Source: Nocardioides kongjuensis (GTDB lineage Bacteria > Actinomycetota > Actinomycetes > Propionibacteriales > Nocardioidaceae). From it: a stretch of DNA of 64,000 bases. The translations under genes were made by a program, and so were the position numbers. How positions within the stretch are numbered: position 1 is the stretch's first letter; each line of letters opens with the position of its first letter. The notes under the pieces were generated by a model. It had not been told where the DNA came from and made no database searches. It saw only the letters and a list, made by a program, of their open reading frames with translations. Below are positions 18,562-26,759 of this stretch, piece by piece. The DNA lies in assembly GCF_013409625.1 (NCBI RefSeq), contig NZ_JACCBF010000001.1, positions 2,483,001 to 2,547,000 of the forward strand, in the 5' to 3' direction.

Positions 18562-21144
18562 ATGCCCGGCACCAACCTCACCCGCGACGAGGCGGCTACC
18601 CGCGCCGCCCTCGTCGACGTGACGTCCTACGTGATCGACCTCGACCTCTCCGCAGCGACGCAGGAGGGCGTGGAGACCTTCGGGTCCACCACCACGCTGA
18701 CCTTCTCCTGCCGCCAGCCCGGATCGGCCACCTTCGCCGACCTGGTCGACGCGACGATCCACGAGATCACCCTCAACGGCGCTCCGCTCGACCCCGCCAC
18801 GGCGTACGTCGACAGCCGGATCGCGCTGCCCGACCTGCAGGCCGAGAACGTGCTCGTCGTCAAGGCCGAGTGCACCTACTCGCACACCGGCGAGGGTCTC
18901 CACCACTTCGTGGACCCGGCCGACGGCAAGGTCTACCTCTACTCGCAGTTCGAGGTCCCCGACGCCCGCCGCGTCTACACGACCTTCGAGCAGCCCGACC
19001 TCAAGGCGCCGTTCACGTTCAACGTGACCGCTCCCGCGCACTGGAAGGTCGTCTCGAACGCCGCGACCCCCGAGCCCACCCCGGTCTCCGACGGTGTCGC
19101 GGTCTGGAACTTCCCCGCGACCAAGCCGATGTCGACCTACATCACCGCGGTCGTCGCCGGTGACTACCACGAGGTGCAGGACGTCTACGAGGGCGCCCAC
19201 GGCACCATCCCGCTCGGCCACTACTGCCGCCAGTCGCTCAAGGAGTACCTCGAGCGCGACCGCGAGGAGATCGTCACCCTGACCAAGCAGGGCTTCGCGT
19301 TCTTCGAGGAGGCCTTCGGCTACCCGTACCCGTTCGGCAAGTACGACCAGCTCTACGTGCCGGAGTACAACATGGGCGCGATGGAGAACGCCGGTTGCGT
19401 GACCCTGCGCGACGAGTACCTCCCCCGCTCGCGCCAGCCGCGCTCGTTCTACGAGTTCCGCGCCTCGGTCATCCTGCACGAGATGGCCCACATGTGGTTC
19501 GGCGACCTCGTGACCATGAAGTGGTGGGACGACCTGTGGCTCAACGAGTCGTTCGCCGAGTGGGCCTGCTACCACGCCGAGGCCCTCGCCACGTCGTACG
19601 ACGACGCCTGGACCGGCTTCACCAACGCCCGCAAGCAGACCGGCTACCGCGCCGACTCGCTGCCCTCGACGCACCCGATCGCGGCCGACAACGTCGACCT
19701 GCACGCGGTCGAGGTCAACTTCGACATGATCACCTACGCCAAGGGCGCGGCGGTGCTCAAGCAGCTCGTCGCCTGGGTCGGCCTCGACCCGTTCCTGGCC
19801 GGGCTCAAGCAGTACTTCCACGACCACGCGTTCGGCAACACGGAGTTCTCTGACCTGCTGACGGCGCTCGAGAAGGCGTCCGGGCGCGAGCTGACCGGCT
19901 GGGCCCAGGAGTGGCTGCAGACCGCCGGCACCAACACCCTCTCCCCCAGCTTCGAGCTCGCCGCCGACGGCACCTACGCGTCCTTCGCGATCGACCAGGC
20001 CGCGCCGGCCGACCACCCGACGCTGCGCCGGCACCGGGTCGGCATCGGCTTCTACAACAGCTCGCAGGAGGGCCGCCTGGTCCGCACCGACTACGTCGAG
20101 GTCGACGTAGTCGGTGCGCGCACCGAGCTGGCCGACCTGGTCGGCAAGGCGCAGCCCGAGCTGTTGCTGCTCAACGACCAGGACCTGGCGTTCGCCAAGA
20201 TCCGCCTCGACGAGCGCTCGCAGGCCACCGCGATCGCCCGCCTGTCCGACCTCGACGACTCGCTGGCCCGCGCGCTGGTCTGGAGCGCCGCCTGGGACAT
20301 GACCCGCGACGCCGAGCTGTCGGCCACCGACTTCGTCGAGCTCGTCCTCGGCAACATCGGCCAGGAGACCGACGCCTGGGGCGTGAGCCGGATCCCCGTC
20401 TACGCCGCCCAGGCGGTCGCCCTCTACAGCGACCCGGCGCGTCGTCCCGAGCTCGCGGCGCGGTGGGAGCAGGGCCTGCGCGGCCTGCTCGCCGCGGCCG
20501 AGCCCGGCACCGACCACCAGCTGACCTTCGCGCGCGGGTACGCCGCGGCGGCCAGCAGCGAGGGCGCGATCGCCGAGGTCGAGGCGATCCTCGACGGCTC
20601 GCTGACCTTCGAGGGCCTCGCCGTCGACCAGGACCTGCGTTGGGCGCTGCTCACCGCACTGGCCCGCGTCGGCCGGGCAGACGACGCCCGCATCGACACC
20701 GAGCTGGCGCAGGACAACACCATCTCCGGCCAGGAGAAGTCCGCCGCCGCCCGCGCCGCCCAGGGCACCGCCGAGGCCAAGGAGCGGGCCTGGACCCAGG
20801 CGCTGCTCGACCCGTCGGTCCCCAACGAGACCCAGCGCAGCGTCGTGCTCGCGTTCTGGCAGGCCGGCCAGGAGGCCGTGCTCGCGCCGTACGTCGAGCG
20901 CTACCTCGCCGAGGTCGCCGGCGCCTGGGACCGCCTCGGCAGCCACAAGGCCTCGGTCGCGCTGGAGCACATCTTCCCGCGCCTGATCGCCACGCAGGCC
21001 ACGCTGGACGCCGTCGACGCCTGGCTGGCCGCCAACGCCGACGCGGTCAACCCCGGCGCCATCCGCTACGTGCGCGAGGGCCGTGCCGATGTCGCCCGGG
21101 CGATCGCCGCGCAGGCCTGCGACGCCGACAAGCTCGTCGAGTAG
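18562..21144 (+). CDS. pepN: Aminopeptidase N (M1 family)
   Basis: 860 residues. A zinc enzyme of the cytoplasm that removes N-terminal residues from peptides. The exopeptidase motif GAMENAG is at about residue 271. The zinc site HEMAH is at about 306-310, with the third ligand in NESFAEW. The C-terminal half is the ERAP1-like helical domain. The ATG at 18562 was chosen over 18553 because it gives MPGTNLTRDEA, the usual actinobacterial beginning, with AAGG at 18549-18552. It is transcribed divergently from the CHAP gene and ends in a strong hairpin. Confidence 0.96.
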   Translation: MPGTNLTRDEAATRAALVDVTSYVIDLDLSAATQEGVETFGSTTTLTFSCRQPGSATFADLVDATIHEITLNGAPLDPATAYVDSRIALPDLQAENVLVVKAECTYSHTGEGLHHFVDPADGKVYLYSQFEVPDARRVYTTFEQPDLKAPFTFNVTAPAHWKVVSNAATPEPTPVSDGVAVWNFPATKPMSTYITAVVAGDYHEVQDVYEGAHGTIPLGHYCRQSLKEYLERDREEIVTLTKQGFAFFEEAFGYPYPFGKYDQLYVPEYNMGAMENAGCVTLRDEYLPRSRQPRSFYEFRASVILHEMAHMWFGDLVTMKWWDDLWLNESFAEWACYHAEALATSYDDAWTGFTNARKQTGYRADSLPSTHPIAADNVDLHAVEVNFDMITYAKGAAVLKQLVAWVGLDPFLAGLKQYFHDHAFGNTEFSDLLTALEKASGRELTGWAQEWLQTAGTNTLSPSFELAADGTYASFAIDQAAPADHPTLRRHRVGIGFYNSSQEGRLVRTDYVEVDVVGARTELADLVGKAQPELLLLNDQDLAFAKIRLDERSQATAIARLSDLDDSLARALVWSAAWDMTRDAELSATDFVELVLGNIGQETDAWGVSRIPVYAAQAVALYSDPARRPELAARWEQGLRGLLAAAEPGTDHQLTFARGYAAAASSEGAIAEVEAILDGSLTFEGLAVDQDLRWALLTALARVGRADDARIDTELAQDNTISGQEKSAAARAAQGTAEAKERAWTQALLDPSVPNETQRSVVLAFWQAGQEAVLAPYVERYLAEVAGAWDRLGSHKASVALEHIFPRLIATQATLDAVDAWLAANADAVNPGAIRYVREGRADVARAIAAQACDADKLVE

Positions 21145-21152
21145 CAGCGAGC

Positions 21153-21189
21153 GGCGTATCGAGACGTCTCATCAGCGTCTCGATACGCC
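21153..21189. terminator. Bidirectional hairpin between convergent genes
   Basis: 14-bp perfect stem, GGCGTATCGAGACG with its complement, and a 9-base loop. It lies between pepN and the convergent DUF5130 gene. No clear U-tract. Confidence 0.65.
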
Positions 21190-21228
21190 CTCGGCTAGCG
21201 CCTCGGGCTACTCGACGAGCTCAGCGGG

Positions 21229-21588
21229 TCAGTCCTTGGCGAGCTCGCCCAGCAGCTCGATGCCGCGGGTCAGGCCACCGGCCAGGTCGCCCGCGGCGAA
21301 GCGCTCGGTCATCGCGGCGACCACCTGCGCCGACTCCTCGTCGGTGAAGCGCTCGCGGGCGTGGCCGCCGGTGACGACCTCGACGACACGGCGGTCGGGG
21401 TCGACCATGATCAGGATGCTGCGCGAGGGCAGCACGAGGGTGTTGTGCAGGCTGGTGGCGAAGTCGCGGGGCTGGCCGCTCGCAGCGCCGACGAAGACCG
21501 AGATCTCGGCGCGGCACAGCTGCTCGGCGTTGCGGATCGTGACGTCGAGGGCGGCCCGCTGGGACGCCGTCAGGGCGGTGGTGCTCAT
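21229..21588 (-). CDS. DUF5130 (TPM-like) protein
   Basis: 119 residues. The pattern is a TPM-like alpha/beta domain: TAEQ-like helix, AEISVFVGAASG, then ILIMVDPDRRVVEVVTGGHAR. This resembles the actinobacterial DUF5130 family. There is no signal peptide or TM segment. The biochemical role is unknown. It lies 9 bases behind a small membrane protein gene, so the two probably share a transcript and may work together at the membrane. Confidence 0.75.
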   Translation of the reverse strand: MSTTALTASQRAALDVTIRNAEQLCRAEISVFVGAASGQPRDFATSLHNTLVLPSRSILIMVDPDRRVVEVVTGGHARERFTDEESAQVVAAMTERFAAGDLAGGLTRGIELLGELAKD

Positions 21589-21597
21589 GGCCGCGGA

Positions 21598-21987
21598 CTA
21601 CCAGCTGCCGCCGGCGCCGCCGGCCTTGGAGTCGTCGGAGTCGGGAGCGGCGAGCTCACCGGCCGCCTTCCGCGGCCCGCCGAGCCACTGGTTCTCCGGC
21701 TCGAGCGCGTCGAGGCTGAGGTCCTCGCCGCGGGCCAGGGCCGGGGCGACGAAGAGCAGGGTGATGACCACGAAGACCAGCAGCGGGACGCCGCCGAGGT
21801 AGAGCCAGGCGTGGAGCACGTCGATGTCGGGCTTGGCCTGCCAGCTGGACGCGCCGTTGCCGACGCGCGGCTCCGGGGTGTCGGCCGATGCGGAGCCCGC
21901 TCCGGCGACGACGAGCAGGGCGCTCACCCCGACGAGGGAGCACACGGCGAGCAGGCGGCGTACGGCAGTGCTGGTCACGAGCGGCAT
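21598..21987 (-). CDS. Small exported membrane protein
   Basis: 129 residues from the ATG at 21987. Residues 1-37 look like a Sec signal peptide (RRLLAVCSLVGVSALLVV, ending ASA). A second hydrophobic helix lies at about residues 68-88 (WLYLGGVPLLVFVVITLLFV). The C-terminal ~40 residues are polar and Gly/Ser/Asp-rich, ending GGAGGSW. I do not recognise a family. It is the first gene of a pair with DUF5130. The predicted form is one stable TM helix with a short extracellular N-terminal part and a cytoplasmic tail. Confidence 0.65.
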   Translation of the reverse strand: MPLVTSTAVRRLLAVCSLVGVSALLVVAGAGSASADTPEPRVGNGASSWQAKPDIDVLHAWLYLGGVPLLVFVVITLLFVAPALARGEDLSLDALEPENQWLGGPRKAAGELAAPDSDDSKAGGAGGSW

Positions 21988-22061
21988 GCTATCGGCTCCC
22001 GCTCCCGCGTGCCCCAGTGGTGTCGGCACGCGGTCTCAGGCCGCTTTGGGACACTGGGCGG

Positions 22062-23081
22062 ATGCCAGTCCTCCCTCTGTCGATCGCTGCCCCGACCAGT
22101 CCGTGCGCCGACGGCGAGACGGTCTGCGACCTGACCTGGGACGTCACCGGGAACCGCCGTCTCGCGGAGTGGTCCGACGTCATCATCGGCAAGCCGCTCG
22201 CGATCATCGGCCTGGTCCTGCTCGGCATCGTGGCCCGCTGGCTGCTCCACCGGGTGGTCGACCGGATCGCACGGCGGGCCGAGCGGGGCGTGCTGCCCGA
22301 GCGGGTCGAGAGCGCCGTGACCGCCCGGCGCAAGCAGCGGGCGGCGACGATGGCCGGCGTCCTGAAGAGCATCATCACGTTCGTCGTGGTGGCCATCGTC
22401 GGCACGATGGTGCTCAGCGAGGTCGGCGTCGACATCGCGCCCATCATCGCCAGCGCCGGCATCATCGGCATCGCGCTGGGCTTCGGCGCCCAGTCGCTGG
22501 TCAAGGACTTCCTCGCCGGCATCTTCATCTTCATCGAGGACCAGTACGGCGTCGGCGACGTCGTCGACGTGGGCGATGCCAGCGGCACGGTCGAGGCGGT
22601 GACCCTGCGGATGACCAGGCTGCGCGACATCGAGGGCACGGTCTGGTACGTCCCCAACGGCGAGATCGTGCGGGTCGGCAACAAGAGCCAGAACTGGTCG
22701 CGTGCCGTGGTCGACGTGCGGGTCGGGTACGACGAGGACCTGGCCCGCGTGCAGCGGATCCTGCGCGAGGTCGCCCACGACCTGTGGGAGGACGACGAGT
22801 ACAGCCACGTCGTGATCGAGGAGCCCGAGGTGACCGGCGTCGAGCTGATGGAGCCCGACTCGGTCACGATCCGGGTGATGGTCAAGACCGCACCCCTCGA
22901 GCAGTGGGGCGTGGCGCGGGCGCTGCGCCAGCGGATCAAGGCGCGCTTCGACCACGAGGGCATCAAGGTCCCCTTCGCCCAGCGCGTGGTCTGGCACCGC
23001 GAGGACCGCGACCGCGACGCCCAGCAGGAGAAGCAGAGGGACGGGGCCGCCCGCAGCGGCAGCACCGCCGACGAGGGATGA
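22062..23081 (+). CDS. MscS-family mechanosensitive channel
   Basis: 339 residues from the ATG at 22062. Three TM helices lie at about residues 40-62, 96-115 and 122-145. The last is the pore-lining helix, with the Gly/Ala pattern IASAGIIGIALGFGAQSLVKD. The beta domain follows with YGVGDVVDVGDASGTVEAVTLRMT and VPNGEIVRVGNKSQNWS, then the alpha/beta C-terminal domain. It releases ions and small solutes under hypo-osmotic stress. GACACT 6 bases upstream may be a weak leaderless -10. The globin gene overlaps its stop codon. Confidence 0.92.
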   Translation: MPVLPLSIAAPTSPCADGETVCDLTWDVTGNRRLAEWSDVIIGKPLAIIGLVLLGIVARWLLHRVVDRIARRAERGVLPERVESAVTARRKQRAATMAGVLKSIITFVVVAIVGTMVLSEVGVDIAPIIASAGIIGIALGFGAQSLVKDFLAGIFIFIEDQYGVGDVVDVGDASGTVEAVTLRMTRLRDIEGTVWYVPNGEIVRVGNKSQNWSRAVVDVRVGYDEDLARVQRILREVAHDLWEDDEYSHVVIEEPEVTGVELMEPDSVTIRVMVKTAPLEQWGVARALRQRIKARFDHEGIKVPFAQRVVWHREDRDRDAQQEKQRDGAARSGSTADEG

Positions 23082-23482
23082 TGGGCGACGTGACCACGGG
23101 GAGCGACGAGACGAGCTTCTACGACGAGATCGGCGGCTTCGAGACCTTCCGCCGGATCGTCGCGACCTTCTACGAGGGCGTGGCCGCCGACGAGGTGCTG
23201 CGCCCGATGTACCCCGAGGCGGACCTCGGGCCGGCCGAGGAGCGCTTCCTGCTGTTCCTCGTCCAGTACTGGGGCGGCCCGACGACGTACTCGGAGAACC
23301 GCGGCCACCCGCGACTGCGGATGCGGCACGCGCCGTTCGCGGTCGACGTCGAGGCGCGCGACCGCTGGCTCGGCCACTTCCGGGCGGGGCTGGACAGCGT
23401 GGGCCTCACGCCCGAGCAGGACGCGCGGTTCTGGGAGTACGTCACCCACGCGGCGACGTTCATGGTGAACACACCGGGTTGA
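23081..23482 (+). CDS. Group II truncated haemoglobin (GlbO-like)
   Basis: 133 residues. The start is the second of two adjacent ATGs (23078, 23081), touching the mscS stop. The pattern FYDEIGGFETFRRIVATFY, then FLLFLVQYWGGPTTYSE and GHPRLRMRHAPFAV, is that of truncated globins of the mycobacterial GlbO type. The proximal haem-ligand His is in RMRHAPF. The conserved distal Tyr and Trp positions are present. Such proteins bind oxygen and act in redox or oxidative chemistry. Translational coupling to mscS suggests shared control but does not indicate shared function. Confidence 0.9.
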   Translation: MGDVTTGSDETSFYDEIGGFETFRRIVATFYEGVAADEVLRPMYPEADLGPAEERFLLFLVQYWGGPTTYSENRGHPRLRMRHAPFAVDVEARDRWLGHFRAGLDSVGLTPEQDARFWEYVTHAATFMVNTPG

Positions 23483-23576
23483 GATTCTTTTCGAGGCCGA
23501 TGTAACACCGGGACGGGGCGGCGACATGTTCCCGTTGAGAGCAGTCCCGCTTCGTCCCCCACGAGCAGAGCAGGCC

Positions 23577-24257
23577 ATGACCCCCGAACGCGCCACCGAG
23601 CGGCTCCGCGTCGACGTCCCGACGCTCGAGCCCGACCCGGCGTTCCTCGGCATGCTCGCCCACCTGAGTGCGACGTCGCAGGCAGCCCTCCCCCGATCGA
23701 CTCGGTCGGCCGGATTCCGCCTGGTGCTCGCGACCGGCTCCGTAGCCGTCATCGCGGCCGCCACCTGGGCAGCGGGCGTTCCCACCGTCGGAGGTGTCCC
23801 ACACACCCCCGCCGACAGCCCCACCCGGATCGGACCGTCCGGCACGCCGAGTCCCGGAGACGTCGGAACCCCACACTCCGACGTAACCACCACGCCCGGC
23901 AGCCCCCTGTCCCCGGGGCTGCCGGGCGGCTCCACGTCCCCCTCGTCCGAGCGCGCCGTCGATCCGGGCGAGGCCGACGAGGGGAAGGGCCGCGGCGACC
24001 AGGGAGGCGGCGGCCGGGCCAACGGCCACGAGAAGGGCAAGCACAAGGCGTCCAAGGGCAAGGCCAAGGCCAAGGGGCACCACAAGGACAAGGCCCAGGG
24101 GAAGGCCAAGGGCCACGAGCGGGAGCCGGGGGTGGGCGACGCGCCCCGGGGCCCGCTCGACGACGTCCTCGGCAACCTCGTGAACGCCCCGGACGGCGTG
24201 ACCGACGGCGACCGGCACGACGACCGGCAGGACGACCGGGACCGACCGACGCACTGA
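23577..24257 (+). CDS. Lys/His/Gly-rich single-pass membrane protein
   Basis: 226 residues from the ATG at 23577. Residues 1-40 form a short polar helix region (TLEPDPAFLGMLAHLS) like the N-termini of small anti-sigma proteins. One TM helix is at about residues 49-67 (FRLVLATGSVAVIAAATWAAG). The outer part is Pro/Ser/Thr-rich. It then turns into a highly basic stretch with KGKHKASKGKAKAKGHHKD and closes with a DRHDDRQDDRD tail. I know no family. It lies ~105 bases before a sigma factor and could be its membrane partner. The basic tail might bind polyanions such as teichoic acid or DNA. Both ideas are inference. Confidence 0.6.
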   Translation: MTPERATERLRVDVPTLEPDPAFLGMLAHLSATSQAALPRSTRSAGFRLVLATGSVAVIAAATWAAGVPTVGGVPHTPADSPTRIGPSGTPSPGDVGTPHSDVTTTPGSPLSPGLPGGSTSPSSERAVDPGEADEGKGRGDQGGGGRANGHEKGKHKASKGKAKAKGHHKDKAQGKAKGHEREPGVGDAPRGPLDDVLGNLVNAPDGVTDGDRHDDRQDDRDRPTH

Positions 24258-24268
24258 CCGCGAGGAAA

Positions 24269-24297
24269 TGTCCCGCTTCTGGCTCGCAGCCGGGACA
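24269..24297. promoter_or_regulatory. Inverted repeat upstream of the sigma factor
   Basis: TGTCCCG and CGGGACA separated by 15 bases, between the Lys-rich protein and the sigma factor. It could be a hairpin or an operator. Confidence 0.35.
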
Positions 24298-24362
24298 ATG
24301 GGACGCGTGGTCCGGGGCAAGGTCCGGGCCACGCCAGAACAACAGGGGTGGGGACACGTCCG

Positions 24363-24896
24363 GTGCGGGCCGACGACGAGCTCGTCACTGCCGCGAAGAG
24401 CGGTGACGCCGCAGCGTGGCGCGAGCTCTATCGCGACCACGCCGGTCGGCTGCTGCTGTGGCTCGAGGCCCGCTCCTCCCCCGGCGGCGAGGCGCCCGAC
24501 GACATCGCCGCCGCGACCTGGCTGGTCGCGGCCGAGCGGATCGCCGACTTCCACGGCAGCGGCTCGGACTTCGGCGGCTGGCTGTTCGGCATCGCCCGCA
24601 AGCACAGGGCCAACGCCGGGCGTCGTACGGCGACCCGGGCCAAGGGCTTCGACACCCTGGCCGCCGACGCCGAGCAGAGCGTCGCCGGCCCCGAGACCGG
24701 CATCCTCGCCGACGAGTGGGTACGCCAGGCGCTGGCAGGCCTGCCGCCCCGCGAGCGCGACGTCATCGCGTGCACCGAGGTCCTCGACCTCGACGTGGGC
24801 TCGACGGCCGCCGCGCTCGGCATGACGGCCGTGGCCGTGCGGGTGGCCCGGCACCGCGGCCTCAAGCGGCTGCGCGCCCACCTGTCGTCTGAGTAG
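24363..24896 (+). CDS. ECF-type RNA polymerase sigma factor
   Basis: 177 residues from the GTG at 24363; a GTG at 24348 is an alternative. Region 2 spans DELVTAAKSGDAAAWRELY to SDFGGWLFGIARKHRAN. Region 4 spans ALAGLPPRERDVIACTEV to TAVAVRVARHRGLKRLRAH, with a helix-turn-helix. It should direct polymerase to a small regulon. Its stop codon forms part of the KstR-like palindrome that precedes the enoyl-CoA hydratase. A possible membrane partner gene lies upstream. The target promoters cannot be told here. Confidence 0.85.
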   Translation: MRADDELVTAAKSGDAAAWRELYRDHAGRLLLWLEARSSPGGEAPDDIAAATWLVAAERIADFHGSGSDFGGWLFGIARKHRANAGRRTATRAKGFDTLAADAEQSVAGPETGILADEWVRQALAGLPPRERDVIACTEVLDLDVGSTAAALGMTAVAVRVARHRGLKRLRAHLSSE

Positions 24897-24907
24897 AACA
24901 GGTTCTA
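24894..24907 (+). promoter_or_regulatory. KstR-like operator
   Basis: TAGAACAGGTTCTA, an exact fit to TNNAACNNGTTNNA, the motif known for the TetR-family lipid regulator KstR. It overlaps the sigma-factor stop and the -10 of the enoyl-CoA hydratase gene. Confidence 0.65.
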
Positions 24908-24911
24908 TTCT
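24906..24911 (+). promoter_or_regulatory. -10 element of the enoyl-CoA hydratase gene
   Basis: TATTCT, 6 bases before the ATG at 24918. It overlaps the last two bases of the KstR-like palindrome, so a bound repressor would block it. Confidence 0.55.
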
Positions 24912-24917
24912 GGTCGC

Positions 24918-25703
24918 ATGACGCTGCTCGTGGCCGACGACCGCCGGGTCCGCACCCTCACCCTGGACCGCCCGGAGGCGCTCAACGCCTTCAACGAGGA
25001 GCTGTACGACGCCACGGCCGACGCGCTCCTCGCCGCAGCGCAGGACCCCGACGTCGCGGTGGTGCTGCTGACCGGGTCCGGGCGCGCGTTCAGCGCCGGC
25101 ACCGACCTGCTCGAGATGCACAAGATCGCCACCGACCCCGACTTCCCGCGCGGCAGGCACGGGTTCATCGGCCTCATCGACGCACTGGTCGACTTCCCGA
25201 AGCCGCTCGTGGTCGCGGTCAACGGGCTCGGCCTCGGCATCGGCGCGACGATCCTCGGGTTCGCGGACCTGGGCTTCATGGCCGACGGGGCCCGGCTCAA
25301 GTGCCCGTTCACCTCGCTCGGCGTCGCGCCGGAGGCGGCGTCGTCGTACCTCTTCCCGGCGCTGGTCGGCCGCCAGAACGCCGCCTGGGCCCTGCTGTCC
25401 TCGGAGTGGATCAGCGCGTCCGAGGCCCGCGAGATGGGCCTGGTCAAGCAGGTGTGCGCGCCCGAGGACCTGCTCACCACCGCCCGCCGGCACGCCGAGG
25501 CGCTCGCCGCCAAGCCGATCTCGTCGCTGGTCGCCGTGAAGCGGACCATGACCGAGCCGCACCGCGACGCGATCCGCGCGGCCCGGGACCGTGAGAACGC
25601 CGCCTTCGCCGAGCTCATGGGCGGCCCGGCCAACCTCGAGGCACTGGCCGCCTTCGCCGAGGGGCGCGAGCCGGACTTCACCCGGCTGCCGCCGGGCTGG
25701 TGA
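24918..25703 (+). CDS. Enoyl-CoA hydratase/isomerase
   Basis: 261 residues of the crotonase superfamily. The CoA-binding and oxyanion segments are GRAFSAGTDLLEM and NGLGLGIGATILGFADL. The sequence lacks the two glutamates of classical enoyl-CoA hydratase at the usual sites: Gly/Ala-rich LGIGATI and SLGVAPEAAS. The PEAAS segment is typical of delta3-delta2-enoyl-CoA isomerase-like members. It acts in fatty-acid or steroid side-chain oxidation in the cytoplasm. It lies behind a KstR-like operator with an overlapping -10. A thioesterase converges on it 9 bases away. Confidence 0.85.
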   Translation: MTLLVADDRRVRTLTLDRPEALNAFNEELYDATADALLAAAQDPDVAVVLLTGSGRAFSAGTDLLEMHKIATDPDFPRGRHGFIGLIDALVDFPKPLVVAVNGLGLGIGATILGFADLGFMADGARLKCPFTSLGVAPEAASSYLFPALVGRQNAAWALLSSEWISASEAREMGLVKQVCAPEDLLTTARRHAEALAAKPISSLVAVKRTMTEPHRDAIRAARDRENAAFAELMGGPANLEALAAFAEGREPDFTRLPPGW

Positions 25704-25712
25704 CCGGGACGC

Positions 25713-26618
25713 TCAGGCCGTGACCATGTCGCCGAGCACGTCGATCATCGCCTCGCGGAAGCCGTCGACCGGGGTGAGCGAGCGCTGGGTCTCGGTGTCG
25801 AAGAAGACCAGCACGACCTTCGAGCGCGCCAGCACCGCGCCCTCCCCCGACCCGCCGGTGCCGTCGGTGATCTCCGACTCGAGCACCATCGACTTGGTGC
25901 CGACGTGGGAGACGACCGACCAGCAGTCGTAGGGCTGGGGTCGCAGCACGATCGGGGCGACGTACTCCACATCGGCCTGCGCGATCACGCTGGCGATCCG
26001 CGGGAACTCCTTCAGGCCCTGCCGCAGCCGGCCGAGGGAGGCGATCCGCGCCTCCTGGAAGAACTCGAAGTACTTCACGTTGTTCACGTGTCGGTAGATG
26101 TCGAGGTCGGAGAAGCGGACCTGCACGGCGTGGTGTGCGGCCCGGTCGCGGGGCACGTCGACGAGCACGGGGCGTGAGCGGACCTCGCCGAGCTCGGCGT
26201 ACGGCGCCAGCGCGTTGCGTTCCTGCTCGTCGAGGCGCCGCGGCTGACCGGTCGCGAGCACGAACGGTGCGAGCACGGTGCGGGCACGCAGGTAGAGCGT
26301 GCGGGTGCCGTCGGGCTGCTCCTCGAAGATCTCGTGGTCGAGGGTGAAGCTCGCCGTGCGGATCTCGCTGACCCACGACTCGATCGACACCGCCTGGAAC
26401 CGGAACCGCAGCGGGGCGCGGAAGGTGACCTCGTGTCGTCGTACGACGTAGGCGTCGTTGTGGTGGTGCTCGACGCCGGCAGCGGCCCGGCAGGCGTGCA
26501 GCAGCGCGCCGCGCGCCTCCTGGAGGTAGTCGACGTACTTCACGTTGTTGACGTGGTTCAGCTGGTCGATGTCACCCCAGCGAAGGGGGCAGTCGTAGCG
26601 GTGCCGCACCTCCGTCAT
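25713..26618 (-). CDS. Acyl-CoA thioesterase with two hotdog domains
   Basis: 301 residues made of two 4HBT-type hotdog repeats. Each begins with a matching motif: RWGDIDQLNHVNNVKYVDYL in the first and RFSDLDIYRHVNNVKYFEFF in the second. The Asp and the HVNN segment are the usual catalytic region of the YbgC/4HBT group. Such proteins hydrolyse acyl-CoA thioesters. The duplication makes the functional dimer within one chain. It is transcribed divergently from the thiolase and converges on the enoyl-CoA hydratase, so the three form an acyl-CoA gene group. Confidence 0.88.
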   Translation of the reverse strand: MTEVRHRYDCPLRWGDIDQLNHVNNVKYVDYLQEARGALLHACRAAAGVEHHHNDAYVVRRHEVTFRAPLRFRFQAVSIESWVSEIRTASFTLDHEIFEEQPDGTRTLYLRARTVLAPFVLATGQPRRLDEQERNALAPYAELGEVRSRPVLVDVPRDRAAHHAVQVRFSDLDIYRHVNNVKYFEFFQEARIASLGRLRQGLKEFPRIASVIAQADVEYVAPIVLRPQPYDCWSVVSHVGTKSMVLESEITDGTGGSGEGAVLARSKVVLVFFDTETQRSLTPVDGFREAMIDVLGDMVTA

Positions 26619-26689
26619 GCTTCCAGACCCGGCGGCCGCGTGGGGCGGGGCTCCGCATGCAGGGACGGCGTTGTGGCGTCCGCCACGAC

Positions 26690-26703
26690 CGGAACAGGTT
26701 GCA
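26690..26703. promoter_or_regulatory. Second AACAGGTT operator-like site
   Basis: CGGAACAGGTTGCA matches TNNAACNNGTTNNA except at the first base. It shares the core AACAGGTT with the site at 24894. It lies between the divergent thioesterase and thiolase genes. Confidence 0.4.
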
Positions 26704-26759
26704 GTTGCTGGCCACTACGCTGTGCGCGTTCTGCCTCTCACCTGCACCGAGGAGTCTCC

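Noticed and set aside
18412..20970. Long minus-strand open frame upstream of and in frame with the CHAP gene
   Set aside because: It is antisense to pepN, which has all M1 motifs. The CHAP protein begins with its own signal segment at 18411.
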